A stretch of DNA of 64,000 nucleotides from Pacificispira sp002696645 (GTDB lineage: Bacteria; Pseudomonadota; Alphaproteobacteria; UBA8366; Aestuariispiraceae). Made by a program: the position numbers and the translations under genes. This document shows, piece after piece, positions 23,684 through 32,880 of this stretch (positions are counted from its first letter, which is position 1; every line of letters begins with the position of its first letter). Under the pieces are notes generated by a model. It was given only the letters and a program-made list of their open reading frames with translations. It did no database searches and was not told the origin of the DNA. The stretch is taken from positions 744,001 through 808,000 of the forward strand of contig NZ_JBLZHU010000001.1 of NCBI RefSeq assembly GCF_048892425.1, given 5' to 3'.

Positions 23684-25713
23684 GCCGCGTCAGACCGTGC
23701 TTTCGCCTGTTCCAGGGCGTCTTGTGCCTGCAGCCAGGCATCTTCCGTCTTGGCAATGGCGCGGTCCAGGTCTGATGCCATGCGCGTCAGATCCCCCAGT
23801 TTTGCGGCATTGCCATGATACAAAGCAGGGTCCGCCAATTTGATATCGATATCGGCGCGCGCCCGGGTCAGCTTTTCCATCTGCGCTTCCAGACCTTCCG
23901 CAGCCTTCTTCAGGGGGGCCAATTTTGCGCGGGCATCTGCCTTGCTGCGGCGGTCTGCCTTGCGTTCCTCCATCATCGCGACGCCCTGTGTTTGCTTCGC
24001 TGGCGGGGGCTGCTTAACGGGGGGCAGCGGCTTTGGCGCGTCCTGCTGAATCGGTACAGCATTCTCGTCCAGATCATTTCCAGGCGGATCAACAGGGATG
24101 GGATCAGGGCTCTTCTTGGCAGCCTTGGCGGGCTTCTTGCTGTCTTCACGCCGCTGGTCCAGCAGGAACTTACGGTAATCGCTGACATCCCCATCAAAGG
24201 GAGTGACAGTGCCTGCATCCACCAGCAACAGACGATCCGCAGTCGCTTCGATCAGGTGCATATCGTGGCTGACCACGATGACCGCCCCTTCGTAATCGGC
24301 CAAGGCCTGAATCAGGGCCTGTCTGGAATCGATGTCCAAATGGTTGGTCGGCTCATCCAGCAACAGCAATTGCGGGCGGCGGCGACAAATCACCGCCAGG
24401 GCCACACGGGCCTTTTCGCCACCGGATAATTTGCCGATCTTGGTATCTGCCTTGGTCTTGGTAAAGCCGAAGCGGCCAAGATGAGTGCGCAGCTTTAAAT
24501 CCGTGACGATGGGTTCCAGGGCCTGCAATTCCTCGACCGGCGTATGGTCTGAATTCAGCTCTTCCATCTGGTTCTGGGCGAAATAGCCAACTTCCAGCTT
24601 TGAGGATCGCCGCAAACTGCCTGATGCAACCTTCAATCTGTCTGACAACAGGCGCAACAAGGTGGTTTTCCCGTTGCCATTCGCCCCCAACAGGCCAATG
24701 CGGTCATCCATATCAATGCGCAGGTTTAATTTGCGCAGGATCGGTTTTTCCGGTGTATAGCCCGCCGTGACATCTTCCAGCGTAATCATCGGTGGGGGCA
24801 GGATATCAGGCTTGGGCAGCACGAATTGGATACTGGGATCGTCGGTGACGCTGGCAATAGGCTCCATCCGCTCCAGCATTTTAAGCCGCGATTGGGCCTG
24901 GCGGGCTTTTGAAGCTTTATAGCGAAAGCGATCCACGAAAGACTGGATGTGGCGGCGCTGCTCCTGCTGTTTGGCAAACAGGGCCGATTGGTGCGCCTGT
25001 TGTTCCGCGCGGGTGCGCTCAAACCGATCATAGCCGCCGCTATACAGCGTCAGCTTGCCATTGTTCAGATGCAGGATCGCGGTCGGAATGCGGTTCAGGA
25101 AGGCGCGGTCATGGCTGACGATGACCAGGGTGCGCGGATAGCGGGACAGATAGCTTTCCAGCCAAAGGGAGGCTTCCAGATCCAAATGGTTGGTCGGCTC
25201 ATCCAACAGCAGGATATCGGGTTCGCGAAACAGCGCAGACGCCAGGGCAATGCGCATCCGCCAGCCGCCGGAGAATGTGTCCAGCGTGCGGTTCTGCATA
25301 TCCTCGTCAAAGCCAAGGCCTGCCAGAATGCGGGCCGCGCGGGCTTCTGCGCGGTGGCCATCCAGGTCAATCAGGCGCGCATGGATTTCGCCAATGTCCG
25401 GGTGGTCCGGTTCATTTTCTGCCGCATGCATCAATTCCGCCAGTTCGACATGGGATGCGATGACGGTTTGCAGAGGGGTTTTGCTTCCGTCGGGTTCTTC
25501 CTGGGCAACGGTGCCGATACTGTCCCGGTTGCCAGTTTCGATGGATCCACCATCGACTGGAATATCGCCGGTGATCAGGCGCAACAGGGTTGTCTTGCCG
25601 GTTCCATTCGCCCCGACAAGGCCAATACGGTGTCCATCGGGTACCGTCGCAGAGGCCCCGTCCAGCAAGGTTCGACCGCCAACGCGGTAGGTAAGGTCTT
25701 CGATCTTCAACAT
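23680..25713 (-). CDS. ABC-F family ATPase (Uup/YheS type)
   Basis: A cytoplasmic tandem-ABC protein without membrane domains, of the group acting on ribosomes. Cassette 1 has GLVGANGTGKTTLL, FSGGWRMRIALA and ILLLDEPTNHLDLEA. The inter-domain linker (around YKASKARQAQSRLKMLERM) is the ABC-F hallmark. Cassette 2 has GLLGANGNGKTTLL, LSGGEKARVALA and LLLLDEPTNHLDID. A Pro/Lys-rich spacer and a C-terminal coiled coil of about 90 residues follow, as in Uup. The ATG at 25713 is preferred; 25767 adds an unconserved, hydrophobic leader. The gene is divergent from ndk. Confidence 0.93.
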   Translation of the reverse strand: MLKIEDLTYRVGGRTLLDGASATVPDGHRIGLVGANGTGKTTLLRLITGDIPVDGGSIETGNRDSIGTVAQEEPDGSKTPLQTVIASHVELAELMHAAENEPDHPDIGEIHARLIDLDGHRAEARAARILAGLGFDEDMQNRTLDTFSGGWRMRIALASALFREPDILLLDEPTNHLDLEASLWLESYLSRYPRTLVIVSHDRAFLNRIPTAILHLNNGKLTLYSGGYDRFERTRAEQQAHQSALFAKQQEQRRHIQSFVDRFRYKASKARQAQSRLKMLERMEPIASVTDDPSIQFVLPKPDILPPPMITLEDVTAGYTPEKPILRKLNLRIDMDDRIGLLGANGNGKTTLLRLLSDRLKVASGSLRRSSKLEVGYFAQNQMEELNSDHTPVEELQALEPIVTDLKLRTHLGRFGFTKTKADTKIGKLSGGEKARVALAVICRRRPQLLLLDEPTNHLDIDSRQALIQALADYEGAVIVVSHDMHLIEATADRLLLVDAGTVTPFDGDVSDYRKFLLDQRREDSKKPAKAAKKSPDPIPVDPPGNDLDENAVPIQQDAPKPLPPVKQPPPAKQTQGVAMMEERKADRRSKADARAKLAPLKKAAEGLEAQMEKLTRARADIDIKLADPALYHGNAAKLGDLTRMASDLDRAIAKTEDAWLQAQDALEQAKARSDAA

Positions 25714-25906
25714 AGCGACAGTCGCATAGCATGGTCCGAACAAATAGGAAATCACGGCATCGCGCATTTCCGCCTGCTAGAAGAAAAAACGCGAGGCTTG
25801 AAGGGCCATGGCATGCCGTCTATAAGGCGCGCGCAGTGCAACATGAGCCCCACAGTGAAAGGCGGACGGTCGCACAGCAGAGATTTATCGAGTTTTAAAC
25901 ACACAG

Positions 25907-25928
25907 GGAACCGCCTGACGCGGTTTCC
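25907..25928 (+). promoter_or_regulatory. Hairpin in the ndk leader
   Basis: GGAACCGC-CTGAC-GCGGTTTCC forms a stem with one bulge, ending 22 bases before the ndk start. It could influence mRNA stability or translation; no terminator T-run follows. Confidence 0.35.
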
Positions 25929-25950
25929 AAGAGAGGGGCAAAGAGACACC

Positions 25951-26373
25951 ATGGCTCTGGAACAAACATTTTCGATTATCAAACCGGATGCGACCCGTCG
26001 CAATTTGACCGGCAAAATCAATGCAATGCTGGAAGATGCAGGTCTGCGGATCGTGGCACAGAAACGCATTCACATGACAACCCAACAGGCCGAACAGTTT
26101 TATGGCGTTCACAAAGAACGCGCGTTCTTCCCGGATCTGGTTAAGTTCATGACCTCTGGCCCGGTTGTGGTGCAGGTTCTGGAAGGCGAAAATGCCGTCC
26201 TGAAGAATCGCGAAGTAATGGGTGCCACCAACCCGGCCAATGCCGACGAAGGCACCATTCGCAAGCTGTATGGCGAATCTGTCGAAGCGAATTCTGCGCA
26301 TGGTTCCGATTCACCGGAAAATGCCGCGATTGAAATCGCGTATTTCTTTGCAGGCACAGAAATCGTCGGCTAA
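25951..26373 (+). CDS. ndk: Nucleoside diphosphate kinase
   Basis: The enzyme transfers the gamma-phosphate between nucleoside tri- and diphosphates through a phosphohistidine. The 140 residues are full length: FSIIKPDATRRNLTGKI at the N-terminus, the active-site His H117 in NSAHGSDSPE, and GATNPANADEGTIR before it. The start is ATG 25951; the open frame extending left to 24949 is antisense to the ABC-F gene and is not coding. A strong terminator follows. Confidence 0.98.
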   Translation: MALEQTFSIIKPDATRRNLTGKINAMLEDAGLRIVAQKRIHMTTQQAEQFYGVHKERAFFPDLVKFMTSGPVVVQVLEGENAVLKNREVMGATNPANADEGTIRKLYGESVEANSAHGSDSPENAAIEIAYFFAGTEIVG

Positions 26374-26408
26374 TCGCCGGGTTTCCTGAAACATCAGCCT
26401 GACAAAAG

Positions 26409-26440
26409 TAAAAAAGGGTGCCTTGCGGGGCACCCTTTTT
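26409..26440 (+). terminator. Intrinsic terminator after ndk
   Basis: A hairpin AAAAGGGTGCC-TTGCGG-GGCACCCTTTTT flanked by A and T runs. It may also serve the small convergent gene that ends at 26462. Confidence 0.9.
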
Positions 26441-26461
26441 CTTTGACTGTTTGGTGTGGAA

Positions 26462-26596
26462 TTAGCTGGTCAGTGTCAGCGCCATAAGGGCAAGAATGAC
26501 AATTGCCGCGCCCCCAACAATGACGATCAGCTTTTTCATGCCGTCCCAGGTGCCCAGGTTTTCGCGCGGTGCCTTCACAAAATCCAAGTCTTCCAT
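26462..26596 (-). CDS. 44-residue single-pass membrane protein, aa3 oxidase subunit IV-like
   Basis: A short gene reading MEDLDFVKAPRENLGTW at the N-terminus, then one membrane helix (about 22-42, LIVIVGGAAIVILALMAL). Layout and length resemble the small subunit IV of alphaproteobacterial aa3-type cytochrome c oxidases, which have a short polar head with a Trp and then a helix ending in an LALMA-like run. No other oxidase genes are nearby, so the call is tentative. It is convergent with ndk; purN lies downstream on the same strand. Confidence 0.55.
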   Translation of the reverse strand: MEDLDFVKAPRENLGTWDGMKKLIVIVGGAAIVILALMALTLTS

Positions 26597-26696
26597 TTTA
26601 AAGCCCTTTCCCCGAACCCGCATGTCCCGCGGTTCCTAAAGTGTTTCCTGTTACCAGTGTACTCATCTTAAGACCATTCTCAAGTAGGCACTGCCG

Positions 26697-27362
26697 TCAT
26701 TTTTCCAAAGCATCCCAGGTCAAACGCAGGGGACCAGGTTGGCCATCAATTATCGCCTGCGTGCCTTCGACCTGAACCCGACCGCTGGTGACCAGAGCCA
26801 GAGCCTGCGGATAAATCAGATGTTCGCGCGTTAAAACACGCTGTTGCAATGTCTCTTCAGTATCATCCGGCAGGATCGGGACCTCCGCTTGAAGAATCAG
26901 GGGGCCGTCATCCAATTCTACCCGCACCAGATGCACGGTGCAGCCATGTATACTGTGACCAGCCTGTAGGGCACGGCTGTGGGTGTGCAGACCCTTGAAA
27001 TCGGGCAACAGGGACGGGTGCACATTTAACATGCGGTCGCGCCAGTGTTCGACAAAATCCGCAGTCAGAATGCGCAGGAACCCGGCCAGACAGACATAGT
27101 CACAGTGATACTCCTGCAATACCGCCTGGATGGCGGCCTCGAAAGCGGGGCGGTCTGGATAATCGCGATGGTTCACGACAGCGCCAGGAATTCCGGCTTT
27201 CGCGGCGCGTTGCAGGCAATAGGCACCAGGATTGTTGCTCAGGACAAGACAGATTTCTGTTGGGAAATCAGTGTCTTGTGCCGCATCAATCAACGCCTGC
27301 AGATTCGTACCACCACCAGAGGCCAATACGGCCGTGCGCGGTCGGCGTGTCTTCTGAACCAT
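26697..27362 (-). CDS. purN: Phosphoribosylglycinamide formyltransferase (GART)
   Basis: Third step of de novo purine synthesis, formylating GAR with 10-formyl-THF. The 221 residues contain the phosphate loop ASGGGTNLQAL (usually SGRGSNLQ), CLAGFLRILT, and the catalytic set N113 and H115 in NVHPSLLPDFKG and D151 in VELDDGP. It lies three bases after purM on the same strand, the usual purMN operon. Confidence 0.96.
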   Translation of the reverse strand: MVQKTRRPRTAVLASGGGTNLQALIDAAQDTDFPTEICLVLSNNPGAYCLQRAAKAGIPGAVVNHRDYPDRPAFEAAIQAVLQEYHCDYVCLAGFLRILTADFVEHWRDRMLNVHPSLLPDFKGLHTHSRALQAGHSIHGCTVHLVRVELDDGPLILQAEVPILPDDTEETLQQRVLTREHLIYPQALALVTSGRVQVEGTQAIIDGQPGPLRLTWDALEK

Positions 27363-27365
27363 CGC

Positions 27366-28469
27366 CTAGCGGGTTTCCACTTGAACAGAACGCCCAATAT
27401 CAGCCAGCGTTCCAACCGATCCGATGCGATAGGCGGCTTCGCCATTGTCCTGAAGCACTTGCAGGATGGTATCGGCCTGTTCCGGTGCCACGGACAGGAC
27501 CATGCCTATGCCGCAGTTGAAGGTCCGGTACATTTCACTGGGGTGAATGCCGCCCGCGTCAGCAATCCAATCAAAGACTGTGGGGCGAACCCAGCAATTG
27601 GGATCAATCCGAACCGCCAGGGATTTGGGTACGATGCGGGGCAGGTTTTCATAAAAACCGCCACCTGTAATGTGGCAGATACCATGAACGCCCCCGGCCT
27701 TGATCGCGGCCAGCGCAGATGTTGTGTAAATACGGGTAGGATTTAACAGTGCTTCGCCCACAGACTGGTTTACCGACCAGGGGGAGGGGGCATCAAAGCC
27801 CAAACCTTCCAGGGTCAGGACCTTGCGTACCAGACTGAACCCATTGGAATGCACACCGCTGGAGGCCAGACCGATCAATATGTCCCCTTCGGCAACATTT
27901 TCACCGGTCAGAACATCTGCGCGCTCAACCGCGCCAACGGCGAATCCGGCCAGGTCATAGTCGCCTTCGCCATACATACCAGGCATTTCGGCTGTTTCGC
28001 CGCCAATCAGGGCGCATCCGGCCTGTCTGCAACCTTCTGCAATGCCCTGGATAACCTGTTCTGCGACATCGACGGATAAGCGACCACAGGCAAAGTAATC
28101 CAGAAAGAAAAGCGGCTCTGCCCCTTGAACAACCAAATCGTTTACACACATGGCAACAAGGTCAATGCCAACTGTATGATGGATACCGGAATCGATGGCG
28201 ATCTTCAGTTTGGTACCAACACCATCGGTACCGGAAACCAGCAGTGGATCAGTATATCCGGCTGCTTTCAGGTCGAACAAGGCACCGAATCCACCGATGC
28301 CAGCATCGGATCCAATCCGGGCGGTTGATTTGGCTAAGGGTTTGATACGGTCGACCAGAGAGTTCCCTGCATCAATACTGACCCCTGCATCCGCATAGGT
28401 CAGACCGTTTTTTTTGCTGTCCTGGGCTATGGCGCCCTCCTGTCTCGGCGGGTATAACGGGCGGGACAT
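27366..28469 (-). CDS. purM: Phosphoribosylformylglycinamidine cyclo-ligase (AIR synthetase)
   Basis: Fifth step of purine synthesis, ATP-dependent ring closure of FGAM to AIR. The N-terminal GLTYADAGVSIDAGNSLVDRIKP, DGVGTKLKIA, AMCVNDLVVQGAEPLFFLDYFACG and GGETAEMPGMY are canonical. The start is uncertain. ATG 28469 has no ribosome site, yet a near-perfect AGGAGGG sits five bases before an ATA codon at 28430 that would begin the protein just before the conserved SKKNGLTYADAG. The gene is divergent from the DUF2066 gene, so the two promoters overlap. Confidence 0.95.
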   Translation of the reverse strand: MSRPLYPPRQEGAIAQDSKKNGLTYADAGVSIDAGNSLVDRIKPLAKSTARIGSDAGIGGFGALFDLKAAGYTDPLLVSGTDGVGTKLKIAIDSGIHHTVGIDLVAMCVNDLVVQGAEPLFFLDYFACGRLSVDVAEQVIQGIAEGCRQAGCALIGGETAEMPGMYGEGDYDLAGFAVGAVERADVLTGENVAEGDILIGLASSGVHSNGFSLVRKVLTLEGLGFDAPSPWSVNQSVGEALLNPTRIYTTSALAAIKAGGVHGICHITGGGFYENLPRIVPKSLAVRIDPNCWVRPTVFDWIADAGGIHPSEMYRTFNCGIGMVLSVAPEQADTILQVLQDNGEAAYRIGSVGTLADIGRSVQVETR

Positions 28470-28492
28470 TATCCGAAAGGGAGCCTTTTGCA

Positions 28493-29773
28493 ATGGCCGA
28501 ACGGCCCACACCCCTCAAATCCTGTCGCGCGCACCGCGTGATTGGACCCTATTTCGCTGTTATCTTAGCCTTTTTTAGCATTACAGGCCAAGGTTTCGCA
28601 CAAGAACTTTACGCCATTACCAATGTCAAGGTGGACGAACGCGCTGCCAGTGAAGTCGAGGCCAAGCGAATCGGTGTCGCGCAGGCAAAGCGCGCAGCGT
28701 TCGAGACCCTGATGGAGCGGCTGACTTTGGACGGAGCGGCGGCGCAGGGAACGGCCCCGGATGCGGCGACCCCCGCACCGGAAACCCCCGCACCGGAAGC
28801 CGGGGTGCCCGTGTCCCCGTCCGGGGTTGCGATTGCGCCTTCCGACCTATCTGGTGCGGCCCGACCTTTGACAGTGCCTGATGATGGACGATTGGAATAT
28901 CTGATCCGCGATATTGCCTATCAGGATGAAAAGTTTGGGGGGGGCCGATATCTGGCAAACCTGACCATCCGCTTCCACGCCAATGCGATTAATCAGTTTC
29001 TTCAGCGCAGCGGCGTTGCTTATCTTGGATCCAGCAGTCCGCTTGCCGTGATCCTGCCCGTCTATAAGTCCGCGTCAGGGGATTTGTTGTGGAGCGATGC
29101 CAACCCCTGGCTGGATGGCTGGTGGCAATTGGACGGGGCTGGCACTGTGGTGCCTTATACTGTGCCATTAGGGGATTTGTCGGATATCAGCGCCATTGAT
29201 GTGGACCGGGCGATGAAGGTTGATGCGGCGTCTATTAATGCCATTGCTGCCCGTTACAGCGCTGGGGCGGTCATAATCCCCGTCGCAACCCAGACGGATG
29301 ACGGTTCAATCCTGGTGGAGATTTCCAGTTTTGGGCCCGGATGGCCTGGTGCGCCGGAACTGTTGCGTCTGAACCCAGAGGCGCTGCTTGCGCGGGCAAC
29401 CGAACGTGCTGGGGAAAATGCGGACCCGTCGACCGATCTGGCCCAGTTTGCAGCGGCAGCTTCTTTGACACTGGACGCTCTGGAAGATCGTTGGAAAACC
29501 GCAAATATCCTGCGATTTGATCAGGAATCCACCAGCCTGACCACTCGAATACCCGTCAGTGGTTTGCAGGATTGGTTGGGTGTACAGAAGGCCTTAAACA
29601 GCGTTGCCCCTATCAAAGCATGGCGTCTGGCGGTGCTGGCAACGGATCATGCCATTGTCGATATAGATTATATCGGGGATCAGGCACGGCTGGATCAGGC
29701 CTTGCGGCGCGTATCCCTGGGCCTGTCGGAGGATTCAGAGACGCCAGGCTCCTGGATTTTGACGCGACGATGA
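28493..29773 (+). CDS. Exported DUF2066 protein
   Basis: A 426-residue protein with a signal peptide (cleavage near GQGFAQ) followed by the DUF2066 start ELYAITNVKVDERAASEVEAKRIG. An Ala-Pro-Glu-rich insertion at about 82-115 looks like a flexible linker. The C-terminal half has a repeated strand pattern that looks periplasmic. Function is unknown. The stop overlaps the hdaA start (ATGA), an order often seen in Rhodospirillales. A GGGAG ribosome site precedes the ATG. Confidence 0.85.
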   Translation: MAERPTPLKSCRAHRVIGPYFAVILAFFSITGQGFAQELYAITNVKVDERAASEVEAKRIGVAQAKRAAFETLMERLTLDGAAAQGTAPDAATPAPETPAPEAGVPVSPSGVAIAPSDLSGAARPLTVPDDGRLEYLIRDIAYQDEKFGGGRYLANLTIRFHANAINQFLQRSGVAYLGSSSPLAVILPVYKSASGDLLWSDANPWLDGWWQLDGAGTVVPYTVPLGDLSDISAIDVDRAMKVDAASINAIAARYSAGAVIIPVATQTDDGSILVEISSFGPGWPGAPELLRLNPEALLARATERAGENADPSTDLAQFAAAASLTLDALEDRWKTANILRFDQESTSLTTRIPVSGLQDWLGVQKALNSVAPIKAWRLAVLATDHAIVDIDYIGDQARLDQALRRVSLGLSEDSETPGSWILTRR

Positions 29774-30468
29774 GGCAACGACCGTCTCAATTACCATTGG
29801 ATCTTTCGTTTCGTCCGGCCAATGGGCGGGATGACTTTGTTGTCGGGTCCTGCAATCAGGTCGCGGTGGATTGGCTGGACCACTATCCCGCTTGGCCCGG
29901 GCCGGTAACAGTCCTATGCGGTCCGACTGGAAGCGGTAAATCCCATCTTTTGGCGGTCTGGGGCCACGCGGCAGGGGCGCTTATCGTGCAGGGGCCTGAC
30001 TTACAGGTTGCAACGCTGAATGATGTCATAGGACACGCCCAGGCCATCGCCGTTGATGCGGCGGATTTGGTCAAGGAACCCGATTGCCTGTTTCACCTGG
30101 TCAATATGGTTCGAGATCGCAATGGGCATCTGTTGATCGCTGTTCAGGACCCGCCCGCCCGATGGACCTTTGGCACGGCGGATATGCGATCCCGTCTGGC
30201 TGCCGCCCCTTTACTGGAATTGGGGCCACCGGACGATATGGTCTTGCAATCGGTGCTGTTGAAGCAGTTCGATGATCGACAGCTGTTGCCGGATGCCGAT
30301 GTTCTGCGTTTCTTGACAGATCGCATGCCAAGGACCTTTGATGCAGCCAGGGCCATTGCAACGCGTATGGATCAGCTAAGCCTTGCAGAGCGCAAGAGGC
30401 CGACCAAGCCATTGGCGCGCAAGGTTTTAATTGACTTGGGATATCTAGAGACCACCCCAGAAGAATAG
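29770..30468 (+). CDS. hdaA: DnaA-regulatory inactivation protein HdaA (Hda-like)
   Basis: A short AAA+ DnaA homologue (232 residues) that, with the DNA clamp, promotes ATP hydrolysis by DnaA to prevent over-initiation. The N-terminal QLPLDL matches a beta-clamp-binding motif, Walker A is CGPTGSGKSH (50-59), and the Walker B/sensor region AIAVDAADLV is degenerate as in Hda proteins. It lacks the DnaA DNA-binding domain. The start is ATG 29770, coupled to the DUF2066 stop; the frame open to 29572 overlaps that gene. Confidence 0.9.
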   Translation: MRQRPSQLPLDLSFRPANGRDDFVVGSCNQVAVDWLDHYPAWPGPVTVLCGPTGSGKSHLLAVWGHAAGALIVQGPDLQVATLNDVIGHAQAIAVDAADLVKEPDCLFHLVNMVRDRNGHLLIAVQDPPARWTFGTADMRSRLAAAPLLELGPPDDMVLQSVLLKQFDDRQLLPDADVLRFLTDRMPRTFDAARAIATRMDQLSLAERKRPTKPLARKVLIDLGYLETTPEE

Positions 30469-30493
30469 TGGGTAACCAGAGGGAGAATTCAGG

Positions 30494-31273
30494 ATGGATT
30501 TGGGACTAAAAGGCCGAAAAGCGATTGTATGCGCCTCTTCCAAAGGATTGGGGCGCGCCTGTGCCTTGGCCTTGGCGAAAGAGGGCGTGGATCTGGTCAT
30601 CAATGGTCGGAATGCCGATGCCCTGAATGCGACTGCTGAGGAAATTCGCGCCGCGACCGGAGTCACTGTCACGCCTGTTGCCGTCGATGTCACCACCGAT
30701 GATGGCCGCGCGGCCCTTTTGGCGGCCTGTCCTGAGCCTGATATTCTGATCAACAATGCCGGGGGGCCACCTCCTGGAGATTTTCGGGACTGGGATCGGG
30801 ATGACTGGATCAAGGCCGTCGATGGCAACATGCTGACCGGCATCTTCCTGATAAAGGCCACGGTGGATGGCATGATGGAACGGAAATTCGGCCGTATCGT
30901 GAATATCACCTCTTCTGCGGTGAAGGCGCCAATTGCCATTCTGGGCCTGTCCAATGGTGCACGGGCTGGTTTGACCGGATTTGTTGCCGGGATTGCGCGC
31001 GAAACCGTGCGCCATAATGTGACGATCAATGGATTGCTGCCAGGCCCATTCAATACGGATCGTTTGAAGGGCACAGCCAGTGCCCGGGCCCAGCGGGAGG
31101 GTGTTTCCGTTGAAGAAGCCGTGCGCCGCATCGGGGAAGCCAATCCGGCTGGGCGGGTCGGGGAACCCGACGAATTCGGCCAGGCCTGTGCCTTCCTGTG
31201 CAGCGCCGGGGCTGGCTTTATCACCGGTCAGAACCTGCTGTTGGATGGCGGGAATTTTCCCGGTGTGCTGTAG
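30494..31273 (+). CDS. SDR-family protein with substituted catalytic Tyr/Lys
   Basis: A 259-residue short-chain dehydrogenase/reductase fold. The cofactor motif CASSKGLG (13-20), NNAG (87-90), N112 and NITSS (catalytic Ser about 140) are present. The Y-x3-K pair is replaced by S153-x3-R157 in LSNGARAGLTGF. The C-terminal GQNLLLDGG is normal. It is annotated by similarity as a 3-oxoacyl-ACP reductase-like protein, but ordinary SDR chemistry is doubtful. It lies 25 bp after hdaA behind AGGGAG. Confidence 0.85.
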   Translation: MDLGLKGRKAIVCASSKGLGRACALALAKEGVDLVINGRNADALNATAEEIRAATGVTVTPVAVDVTTDDGRAALLAACPEPDILINNAGGPPPGDFRDWDRDDWIKAVDGNMLTGIFLIKATVDGMMERKFGRIVNITSSAVKAPIAILGLSNGARAGLTGFVAGIARETVRHNVTINGLLPGPFNTDRLKGTASARAQREGVSVEEAVRRIGEANPAGRVGEPDEFGQACAFLCSAGAGFITGQNLLLDGGNFPGVL

Positions 31274-31357
31274 CGCATTACAGCGCCGTATTGTTAAACT
31301 TTTGTTACAAAGCAATATCTGTTTGAAACAAAGGTCGAGTTATATTCAATACGGAGC

Positions 31358-32869
31358 ATGGCTGAAAGCGAGATTGAATTAAAACTGAGTTTGGCCCAAA
31401 CGGAGGTCAGTCGATTCCGACGGGATACTGCTCTGCACCGTATGAAACGGGCACGGGCGGTATCCCGATCACTGTTGGCGGTGTATTTTGATACGCCGGA
31501 CCTGTCTTTGCGCGCCCATAAAGCGGCATTGCGCATCCGCCAGGAAGGCGCAGATCGCATTCAGACCCTGAAAGTATCCGGCAAGGGCGCTGGGCTTCAG
31601 CATCGCACCGAATACAATGCCCCAACCACGGCACAGGAACCGGATTTATCCCTGATCGATGATCCTGCGATGCGACAGGCGCTGATGGCGATGATCGGCG
31701 ATGATCCGCTGGTTCCTGTCTTCACCACAGATATTCGACGGACGATATGGCTGTTGGATCTGCCGGGGGGGCCTGTGGAACTGGCGCTGGATTTGGGTCA
31801 AATCGAAAGCCAGGGGCGCGTTGATCCGGTCTGCGAGGTCGAACTGGAACTGAAGGGGGGCACGCCGCAGGACCTGTTGGATGTCGCGGCGGACCTGGGC
31901 GCGCGGTATGGCATGTCGGTTGCCATCGAAAGCAAAGCCCAGCGCGGCTACGCGCTGTTTCAACGATCCGAACCGACCATTCAGAAGGCAAATAAGCTGA
32001 AACTGGAGCCGCAGGAACCCGCCTGGCGGGCGGTGACCGGGATTATTGAGGAAGGCACCGCGCAACTGTTGGGCAACGAAGCCGCGGTGCTTGCCGGAAC
32101 AGATATAGAGGGGGTGCATCAAGCGCGGGTTGCCGTGCGCCGGTTGAGGGCCGCCTTATCTGCCTTTCGTGACAGCATTCCGGATGACTTGCGCAAGCCT
32201 TTGAACAAGATGTTGCGGCGGCATCAACTGGCGCTGGGTCCCGCGCGGGACTGGGATGTCTTTCTGACGGAAACTTTGGCGCCGCTGGAATCCGATCATG
32301 GCAGTACGAAGTCTTTCAAGGCATTTCAGAAGCGGGTTCAAGTCGCGCGCACACGGGCCTATAAGAAGGCCCATAAGGCACTGCGCTCTGCGCGCTATGA
32401 CCAGTTGAAGATGGCGCTGATCCGGTTTCCCTATCAACCGGAACCGCAGCATGCCCGGCATATATCAACGGAAACTGTGGCGAAAGAGCTTCTGGATCAG
32501 CGATTGTCTGCGGTTCTGGCTGCGGCGGGGCCGGATCCAAAGCAGTTGGATGATGTCGCCCTTCATGCCTTGCGCATTGACGTTAAGAAACTGCGTTATG
32601 CCATTGATTTTTTTGCAAGTCTTTACGATCCCAATGAGATAAAGCCCTGGAAGGGCGCGTCCAAGGCTTTGCAGGAATGTCTGGGTGGGCTGAATGATGC
32701 TGTGGTTCATGCCGCCTTGTTGGATGCGATGGAAGCACCGGACATGCCGGTTCCAAAATCCATCCGTCGTGCGATTGAAAAAGGCAATACTGCAAAGATT
32801 GAGACCGGTAAGGCAGAGTTTGATGCCCGGTGGTCAGAGTTTCGGGTCCTGACACCATTCTGGGCCTGA
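31358..32869 (+). CDS. CYTH and CHAD domain protein (predicted inorganic triphosphatase)
   Basis: The 503 residues have an N-terminal CYTH tunnel domain with the signature E5-x-E7-x-K9 (EIELK), which hydrolyses triphosphates with divalent metal. From about residue 225 follows a CHAD domain (VHQARVAVRRLRAALSAFR, HALRIDVKKLRYAIDFF), a helical domain rich in conserved His and Arg that binds polyphosphate. The pairing suggests a role in (poly)phosphate metabolism. It is transcribed alone and faces the LysR gene. Confidence 0.92.
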   Translation: MAESEIELKLSLAQTEVSRFRRDTALHRMKRARAVSRSLLAVYFDTPDLSLRAHKAALRIRQEGADRIQTLKVSGKGAGLQHRTEYNAPTTAQEPDLSLIDDPAMRQALMAMIGDDPLVPVFTTDIRRTIWLLDLPGGPVELALDLGQIESQGRVDPVCEVELELKGGTPQDLLDVAADLGARYGMSVAIESKAQRGYALFQRSEPTIQKANKLKLEPQEPAWRAVTGIIEEGTAQLLGNEAAVLAGTDIEGVHQARVAVRRLRAALSAFRDSIPDDLRKPLNKMLRRHQLALGPARDWDVFLTETLAPLESDHGSTKSFKAFQKRVQVARTRAYKKAHKALRSARYDQLKMALIRFPYQPEPQHARHISTETVAKELLDQRLSAVLAAAGPDPKQLDDVALHALRIDVKKLRYAIDFFASLYDPNEIKPWKGASKALQECLGGLNDAVVHAALLDAMEAPDMPVPKSIRRAIEKGNTAKIETGKAEFDARWSEFRVLTPFWA

Positions 32870-32880
32870 CGAAAACGGGC

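Noticed and set aside
24949..25950. Long N-terminal extension of ndk
   Set aside because: The extension is antisense to the ABC-F gene, and nucleoside diphosphate kinases begin at the ATG at 25951.
29572..29769. Extension of hdaA upstream
   Set aside because: It overlaps the end of the DUF2066 gene in another frame; the coupled ATGA start at 29770 fits the family.
30445..31224. 259-codon open frame antisense to the SDR gene
   Set aside because: It mirrors the SDR gene, whose sense translation has the SDR motifs.
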